Below are positions 40,826 through 45,819 of a DNA stretch of 45,819 bases, in pieces (positions within the stretch are counted from its first letter, which is position 1; every line of letters begins with the position of its first letter). Source of the stretch: Pseudomonas sp. Leaf48. GTDB taxonomy: Bacteria; Pseudomonadota; Gammaproteobacteria; Pseudomonadales; Pseudomonadaceae. Made by a program: the position numbers and the translations under genes. The notes under the pieces are model-generated. The model was not told the DNA's origin, did no database searches, and saw nothing but the letters and a program-made list of their open reading frames with translations. The stretch is from contig NZ_LMLH01000029.1 of assembly GCF_001421885.1 (NCBI RefSeq), forward strand, positions 156,755-202,573, given 5' to 3'.

Positions 40826-42115
40826 GTGAGCAAGTCTCTGCAAGCCATACGTGGCATGAACGACATCCTGCCCGATCAGACCCCCCTGTGGCGTCATTTC
40901 GAAGGCACCGTTTCGCGCCTGCTGGATAACTACGGTTACAAGCAGATCCGCATGCCGATCGTCGAGTTCACCGAGCTGTTCAAACGCTCCATCGGTGAAG
41001 TGACCGACATCGTCGAAAAAGAGATGTACACCTTCGACGACCGTAACGGCGACTCCCTGACCCTGCGCCCTGAAGGCACGGCGGCCTGCGTGCGTGCTGT
41101 GCTCGAACACGGCATCACCGGCGGTGGCCAGGTGCAGAAACTCTGGTACATCGGCCCGATGTTCCGCCACGAACGTCCGCAGAAAGGCCGTTATCGCCAG
41201 TTCCACCAGATCGGCGTCGAAGTATTCAACCTTGATGGTCCGGACATCGACGCCGAGCTGATCGTGCTGACCTGGCGCCTGTGGGGCGAGCTGGGCATCC
41301 GCGATGCGGTCAAGCTCGAACTCAACAGCCTGGGCACCAGCGAGTCCCGTGGCCGCTATCGTGAAGCGCTGGTCGAGTACCTCTCTGCACATCTGGACAA
41401 GCTGGACGAAGACAGCCAGCGCCGCCTGAAAACCAACCCGTTGCGGGTACTGGACACCAAGAACGCCGACACACAGGCGATCCTGGTCGACGCGCCGAAG
41501 ATGGCCGACTACCTCGACGAAGAATCGCGCGTGCACTTCGAGGGCCTCAAGGCTCGCCTGGACGCTGCCGGCATTCCTTACGTGATCAACCCGAAGCTGG
41601 TTCGCGGCCTGGATTACTACAGCAAGACCGTTTTCGAATGGGTCACCGACAAGCTGGGTGCCCAGGGCACCGTCTGCGCCGGTGGTCGTTACGACGGTCT
41701 GGTCGAGCAGATGGGCGGCAAGCCGACTGCAGGCGTTGGTTTCGCCATGGGCATCGAGCGCCTGGTGCTGCTGCTCGAAACCCTGGAGCAGATCCCGCAA
41801 GAGATTTCCCGTCAGGTCGACGTCTACCTCTGTGCCTTTGGTGAAGAGGCCGAACTGGCCGGTCTGGCCCTGGCCGAGCGGGTACGTGATCAATTACCCA
41901 ACCTGCGCCTGCAAGTGAATGCCGGCGCCGGCAGTTTCAAAAGCCAGTTCAAGAAAGCCGACAAAAGCGGCGCGCTGTATGCGCTGATTCTCGGTGACGA
42001 CGAAATGGCCCAGCAAGTGGTAGGTTTCAAACCCCTGCGTGGCCAGGGCGAACAACAAAGCATTGCCTGGGATGCGCTTGCTGCACACCTGGCCACCTGC
42101 GTCGTGCAGGGTTGA
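40826..42115 (+). CDS. hisS: histidyl-tRNA synthetase
   Basis: 429 residues, class II synthetase. Motif 2 is 'MFRHERPQKGRYRQFHQIG', with histidine-specific LVRGLDYYSKTVFE and 'AGGRYDGLV'. The start is GTG at 40826 (MSKSLQAIRGMNDILP), with AAGGA upstream and alignment to relatives supporting it. Confidence 0.98.
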   Translation: MSKSLQAIRGMNDILPDQTPLWRHFEGTVSRLLDNYGYKQIRMPIVEFTELFKRSIGEVTDIVEKEMYTFDDRNGDSLTLRPEGTAACVRAVLEHGITGGGQVQKLWYIGPMFRHERPQKGRYRQFHQIGVEVFNLDGPDIDAELIVLTWRLWGELGIRDAVKLELNSLGTSESRGRYREALVEYLSAHLDKLDEDSQRRLKTNPLRVLDTKNADTQAILVDAPKMADYLDEESRVHFEGLKARLDAAGIPYVINPKLVRGLDYYSKTVFEWVTDKLGAQGTVCAGGRYDGLVEQMGGKPTAGVGFAMGIERLVLLLETLEQIPQEISRQVDVYLCAFGEEAELAGLALAERVRDQLPNLRLQVNAGAGSFKSQFKKADKSGALYALILGDDEMAQQVVGFKPLRGQGEQQSIAWDALAAHLATCVVQG

Positions 42116-42156
42116 AGCTGTCTGAACAGCCGATTTAGCGATTAAGGAGTATTGGG

Positions 42157-42798
42157 GTGTCGAGTACCGAAGACGAACATCTGGCGGATTTGAAGGATTG
42201 GTGGTCACGCAACGGCAAGCCCCTGGTCACTGGCGGCCTGTTGGCGCTGGTCATCGTGTTCGGCTGGCAGGCGTTCCACAAGTATCAGAACAATCAGGCG
42301 CAAGGCGCTTCGATTCTCTATCAGCAATTGCTGGAAACCACGCTGACGCCTGACGGCAAGCCTGATGCAGCGCGTGTCGCCGATCTGGCCGGCAAGCTCA
42401 ACAGCGAGTTCGGCGGCAGTGCCTACGCGCAATACGGCAGCCTGTTCGTGGCCAAGGTCGCGGTCGACAGCGGCAAGCTGGACGACGCTGTCAGCCAGCT
42501 CAAAGCCATTGCCGACAAACCGGCCAACCCGGCGCTGGGCGAAATTGCCCGTCAGCGTCTGGCCCAGGTGCTGGGTGCCCAGAACAAGGCGGATGAAGCC
42601 CTGAAGCTGCTCGAAGGCGATGCCGACAAGGCATTCCTGGCCACTCGTGAAGAACTCAAGGGCGACCTGCTGGTGCAGTTGGGTCGTACTGAGGAAGCGA
42701 ACGCGGCGTATCAAAAAGCCAAGGCGGCACTGTCGGATGAAGCGGCGGTCGGTGGCCTGCAAATCAAGCTGGACGATCTGGCCAAAGGGGATGCGTGA
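42157..42798 (+). CDS. yfgM: YfgM-like membrane TPR protein
   Basis: 213 residues. One membrane helix near the N-terminus (about residues 23-42, PLVTGGLLALVIVFGWQAF) with a periplasmic TPR-like domain. In E. coli YfgM is an ancillary SecYEG/PpiD chaperone and lies before bamB, as here. Start GTG at 42157, preceded by AAGGAG. Confidence 0.92.
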   Translation: MSSTEDEHLADLKDWWSRNGKPLVTGGLLALVIVFGWQAFHKYQNNQAQGASILYQQLLETTLTPDGKPDAARVADLAGKLNSEFGGSAYAQYGSLFVAKVAVDSGKLDDAVSQLKAIADKPANPALGEIARQRLAQVLGAQNKADEALKLLEGDADKAFLATREELKGDLLVQLGRTEEANAAYQKAKAALSDEAAVGGLQIKLDDLAKGDA

Positions 42799-42799
42799 C

Positions 42800-43942
42800 G
42801 TGATCCGTTGGAAACATGCAGCACTGCTGGCCCTGGCCATTTTGGCCGCGGGTTGCAGCAGCAACAGCAAAAAAGAACTGCCTCCGGCCGAGTTGACTGA
42901 CTTCAAGGAAGAAGTGGTTCTGCACAAGCAGTGGAGTCGTTCGATCGGTGACGGTCAGGGCGAAACCTACAACATGCTGGTGCCGGCAATCGATGGCGAA
43001 ACCATCTATGCCGCCGACGTCACCGGTGTGGTGATGGCGATGGATCGCAGCAATGGCGACGTCAAGTGGAAGAAAGATCTCGAACTGCCTGTGTCCGGCG
43101 CCGTTGGCGTGGGTTACGGTCTGGTCATGATCGGTACGCTGCAGGGCGAAATCGTTGCCCTGGACGCCATCAACGGTGAAGAGAAATGGCGCGCTCGCGT
43201 GTCCAGCGAAGTACTCGCACCGCCGGCCAACAACGGTGACGTGGTCGTGGTTCAGACCCAGGACGACCGTCTGATCGGCCTGGATGCGTCCACCGGTGAT
43301 CGTCGCTGGATCTATGACAGCACTCCAGCGGTACTGACCCTGCGTGGCACCAGTGCGCCGATCGTGACCAACCGCCTCGCGGTGGCTGGCCTGTCGACCG
43401 GTAAAGTGGTTGCTTTGGATATCTCCAACGGCGTGCCGGTGTGGGAACAGCGTGTTGCGATCCCGCAAGGTCGTTCGGAGCTGGAGCGTGTGGTCGATAT
43501 CGACGGCGGCTTGCTGCTGTCCGGCGGTACCTTGTACGTTGCCAGCTACCAGGGTCGCGTTGCGGCACTGGACCTGGAAAGCGGTCGCCAGCTCTGGCAG
43601 CGTGATGCTTCCAGCTATGCCGGTGTCGCCCAAGGGTTTGGCACCGTCTATGTGAGCCTGTCTTCGGGCACCGTTGAAGGCGTCGACGAGCGTTCCACCA
43701 CAGCCTTGTGGAGCAACGACTCGCTGGCTCGCCGTCAACTGTCGGCTCCGGAAGTGTTTTCCAGCTACGTGGCAGTCGGTGACCTGGAAGGTTACCTGCA
43801 CCTGCTGAGTCAGGTGGACGGTCGATTCGTCGGCCGCGAGCGCATCGACAGCGACGGCCTGCGTGCCCGTCCGCTGGTGGTGGGTGACACAATTTATGTG
43901 TATGGCAACAGCGGCAAACTGGAAGCCCTGACCATCAAGTAA
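42800..43942 (+). CDS. bamB: outer-membrane assembly lipoprotein BamB
   Basis: 380 residues. Beta-propeller lipoprotein of the BAM complex that inserts outer-membrane proteins. The signal peptide and lipobox (ALLALAILAAGC) are followed by PQQ-like repeats, for example 'VVMAMDRSNGDVKWKKDL' and 'VVALDISNGVPVWEQRV'. GTG at 42800 is chosen because GGGGA lies 8 nt upstream. An in-frame ATG at 42791 is abutted by the same G-run and so is poorly spaced; it would add three residues. Confidence 0.94.
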   Translation: MIRWKHAALLALAILAAGCSSNSKKELPPAELTDFKEEVVLHKQWSRSIGDGQGETYNMLVPAIDGETIYAADVTGVVMAMDRSNGDVKWKKDLELPVSGAVGVGYGLVMIGTLQGEIVALDAINGEEKWRARVSSEVLAPPANNGDVVVVQTQDDRLIGLDASTGDRRWIYDSTPAVLTLRGTSAPIVTNRLAVAGLSTGKVVALDISNGVPVWEQRVAIPQGRSELERVVDIDGGLLLSGGTLYVASYQGRVAALDLESGRQLWQRDASSYAGVAQGFGTVYVSLSSGTVEGVDERSTTALWSNDSLARRQLSAPEVFSSYVAVGDLEGYLHLLSQVDGRFVGRERIDSDGLRARPLVVGDTIYVYGNSGKLEALTIK

Positions 43943-43945
43943 CGA

Positions 43946-43966
43946 CTATGCTTGGGGTTTAACCCC
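43946..43966 (+). terminator. hairpin after bamB
   Basis: A TGGGG-tttaa-CCCCA hairpin lies directly after the bamB stop, followed by gcagcggctttt. The T-run is short, so termination strength is uncertain. Confidence 0.45.
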
Positions 43967-43980
43967 AGGCAGCGGCTTTT

Positions 43981-44082
43981 CTGTAGGAGCGAGCAGGCTC
44001 GCGATGGACGTCAACGATAACGCTGGCAGTCTGATTAATCGCGGTGCCATGGCGTTTCTCGCGAGCATGCTCGCTCCTACAG
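43981..44082. repeat. REPIN between bamB and der
   Basis: ctgtaggagcgagcaggctcgcgatgg at the left and ctcgcgagcatgctcgctcctacag at the right are inverted REPs of the same family as 185-287, even with a similar spacer (acgtcaacgataacgc...). Confidence 0.82.
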
Positions 44083-44099
44083 ATTGCTGCCCGAGCACC

Positions 44100-44130
44100 A
44101 GCCGCTGCCTAGCAGCGGCTTTTGTATTTT
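44100..44130 (+). terminator. intrinsic terminator between bamB and der
   Basis: A 9-bp perfect stem AGCCGCTGC/GCAGCGGCT with cta loop is followed by ttttgtatttt. It lies 26 bp before the der ribosome region, so der needs its own promoter close by or transcription reads through. Confidence 0.8.
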
Positions 44131-44155
44131 CTGAAATAACGAAGTGGAGAGCCGC

Positions 44156-45625
44156 ATGGTTCCCGTAATCGCCCTGGTGGGCCGACCGAACGTCGGCAAG
44201 TCCACCTTGTTCAACCGCCTGACCAGGACTCGCGACGCCATCGTCGGCGACCTGTCCGGTCTGACCCGTGATCGCCAATACGGTGAGGCCAAATGGCAAG
44301 GGCGTTCCTACATTCTGGTCGACACCGGTGGTATCTCCGGTGACGAGCACGGTATGGACGAAAAAATGGCCGAGCAGTCACTGCTGGCCATTGAAGAAGC
44401 GGATGTTGTGCTGTTCCTGGTAGATGCCAAGGCCGGTTTTACCGCCGCCGACCAGATGATCGCCGAGCATTTGCGCAAACGTAACAAGCGTTCCTACGTG
44501 GTTGCCAACAAGGTCGACAACATCGACCCTGAAATGGCCCGCGCCGAATTCGCTCCGTTGGGCATGGGCCACGCGATTCCGATCGCAGGTGCTCACGGTC
44601 GTGGCATCACCCAGATGCTGGAAATCGCCCTGAGCGACTTCCCGAAAGACGAAGAAGAGCCGGAAGAAGGCGAGGAAGAGATCGTTGCCGAAGGCGAGGA
44701 AGCCAAGCGCATTCCTGGTCCGAGCGAAAAAGACGGGATCAAGATCGCGATCATTGGCCGTCCGAACGTCGGCAAGTCGACCCTGGTCAACCGTATGCTC
44801 GGTGAAGACCGGGTTATCGTGTACGACCAGCCGGGCACCACCCGCGACAGTATCTACATCCCGTTCGAGCGTAACGAAGAGAAGTACACGCTGATCGACA
44901 CCGCTGGTGTGCGCAAGCGCGGCAAGATTCACGAAGAAGTCGAAAAGTTCTCCGTGGTCAAAACCCTGCAGGCGATCAAAGACGCCAACGTGGTGATCTT
45001 CGTGATGGACGCCCGCGAAGGCGTGGTGGATCACGACCTCAACCTGTTGGGCTTTGCCATTGAGTCGGGTCGTGCGCTGGTTATCGCGATCAACAAGTGG
45101 GACGGCATGACGCCGAGCGAGCGCGACTTCGTCAAGGTCGAGCTGCAGCGTCGTCTGTTCTTCGTTGACTACGCCGACATCCACTTCATCTCGGCCCTGC
45201 ACGGCACTGGCGTGGGTAACCTCTACGCATCCGTACAGAACTCGTTCAAGTCTGCGGTCACCCGCTGGCCGACCAACCGCCTGACCCAGATTCTGGAAGA
45301 CGCGGTCGGTGAGCACGCGCCACCGATGGTCAACAATCGCCGGATCAAGCTGCGTTATGCCCACCTGGGTGGCGCGAACCCGCCGATCATCGTGATTCAC
45401 GGTAACCAGATCGAGAAGGTGCCGAAGTCTTACGTGCGTTACCTGGAAAACACTTACCGTCGTGTGTTGAAGCTGGTCGGTACGCCGATCCGCATCGAGT
45501 TCAAGGGCGGCGAAAACCCGTACGAAGGCAACAAGAACTCGCTGACCGACCGCCAGGTCAACAAGAAGCGTCGCTTGATGTCGCACCACAAGAAGGCCGA
45601 CAAGAAGCGCCGCGACAAGCGCTGA
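44156..45625 (+). CDS. der: ribosome-assembly GTPase Der (EngA)
   Basis: 489 residues. Essential double GTPase for 50S maturation. Two G domains each start GRPNVGKST (residues ~9-17 and ~202-210), with DTGG and DTAG switch motifs and NKVD/NKWD. An acidic linker (EEPEEGEEEIVAEGEE) joins them and a KH-like domain ends the protein with a basic tail (KKADKKRRDKR). The ATG at 44156 (MVPVIALVGRPN) has GGAG at 6 nt; an earlier start at 44144 is less likely. Confidence 0.97.
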   Translation: MVPVIALVGRPNVGKSTLFNRLTRTRDAIVGDLSGLTRDRQYGEAKWQGRSYILVDTGGISGDEHGMDEKMAEQSLLAIEEADVVLFLVDAKAGFTAADQMIAEHLRKRNKRSYVVANKVDNIDPEMARAEFAPLGMGHAIPIAGAHGRGITQMLEIALSDFPKDEEEPEEGEEEIVAEGEEAKRIPGPSEKDGIKIAIIGRPNVGKSTLVNRMLGEDRVIVYDQPGTTRDSIYIPFERNEEKYTLIDTAGVRKRGKIHEEVEKFSVVKTLQAIKDANVVIFVMDAREGVVDHDLNLLGFAIESGRALVIAINKWDGMTPSERDFVKVELQRRLFFVDYADIHFISALHGTGVGNLYASVQNSFKSAVTRWPTNRLTQILEDAVGEHAPPMVNNRRIKLRYAHLGGANPPIIVIHGNQIEKVPKSYVRYLENTYRRVLKLVGTPIRIEFKGGENPYEGNKNSLTDRQVNKKRRLMSHHKKADKKRRDKR

Positions 45626-45819
45626 TTCAAGACCCACACTCCATTTTTGTGGTGGGGGGTATTGTGGTGAGGGGGCTTGTCGGACCGCCGCATCGCCCCG
45701 TTCGGCTGCGAAGCAGTCGTAAAACCTGCAATGCGGTTTTTTGACAGACCGCAGTGGATGGTTTCAGGGCGGCTACGCCACCCAACGGGGGCAAGCCCCC
45801 TCGCCACAAGGTGCTGATT
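45626..45819. repeat. REP cluster downstream of der
   Basis: gtggtgagggggcttgtc (about 45664-45681) and gggcaagccccctcgccacaag (about 45788-45809) form an inverted REP pair. Inside it, 45698-45726 is the reverse complement, with one mismatch in 29, of 36-64. A hairpin aaaacctgcaatgcggtttt (45721-45740) with following T may end transcription. No gene is supported. Confidence 0.65.

Noticed and set aside
1..45819. CRISPR array
   Set aside because: The repeats present are palindromic REP/REPIN elements and a 42-bp pair. There is no regularly spaced repeat-spacer series and no cas gene.

Overview
The window is a high-GC gammaproteobacterial chromosome segment that I read as Pseudomonas, most likely the P. 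fluorescens group. The grounds are the gene order queA-tgt-yajC-secD-secF, then suhB/trmJ-cysE-iscRSUA-hscBA-fdx-iscX-ndk-rlmN-pilW-rodZ-ispG-hisS-yfgM-bamB-der, DUF3077 and KTSC small proteins, and several families of Pseudomonas-type REP/REPIN palindromes, two of which recur near both ends of the window.

Left part (about 0.3-13.6 kb, mostly minus strand) is metabolic accessory DNA. An fdsGBAD operon encodes a soluble NAD-linked molybdenum formate dehydrogenase with coupled stop/start codons. Next comes a six-gene minus-strand unit: periplasmic binding protein, Rieske oxygenase, ABC ATPase, ABC permease, a purine/pterin-deaminase-like amidohydrolase and a flavin/[2Fe-2S] reductase. Divergent to it is a Tsx-like nucleoside channel of the outer membrane. 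Both transcription units start behind a sigma-54 (-24/-12) promoter. The two predicted transcripts begin with the same 18 bases, share further boxes and carry different but paired sequences between them. I read this as one regulon for uptake, oxidation and deamination of a heterocycle (purine- or pterin-like), with a possible new structured 5' leader.

Middle part (about 13.8-21.1 kb) is accessory. It holds a PH-domain protein, a DUF3077 gene behind a long leader with an attenuator-like hairpin pair, and an AT-rich 1047-residue protein joining a calcineurin-like metallophosphoesterase to a NACHT/STAND-type NTPase (a strong anti-phage candidate). It continues with a KTSC protein, a HEPN-like protein with an RNxxxH motif, a membrane coiled-coil protein and a small unknown. 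These are interspersed with 'ggggacagatttatt'-type repeats and a 42-bp direct repeat. The block lies on the 3' side of a tRNA-Leu(CAA) gene, a common place for islands.

Right part (21.3-45.6 kb) is conserved core genome: tRNA modification and Sec export (queA, tgt, yajC, secD, secF), a glycine-zipper envelope protein, suhB, the trmJ-cysE-isc iron-sulfur block with two IscR operators, ndk, rlmN, pilW, rodZ, ispG, hisS, yfgM, bamB and der. REPINs and clear intrinsic terminators separate its units.
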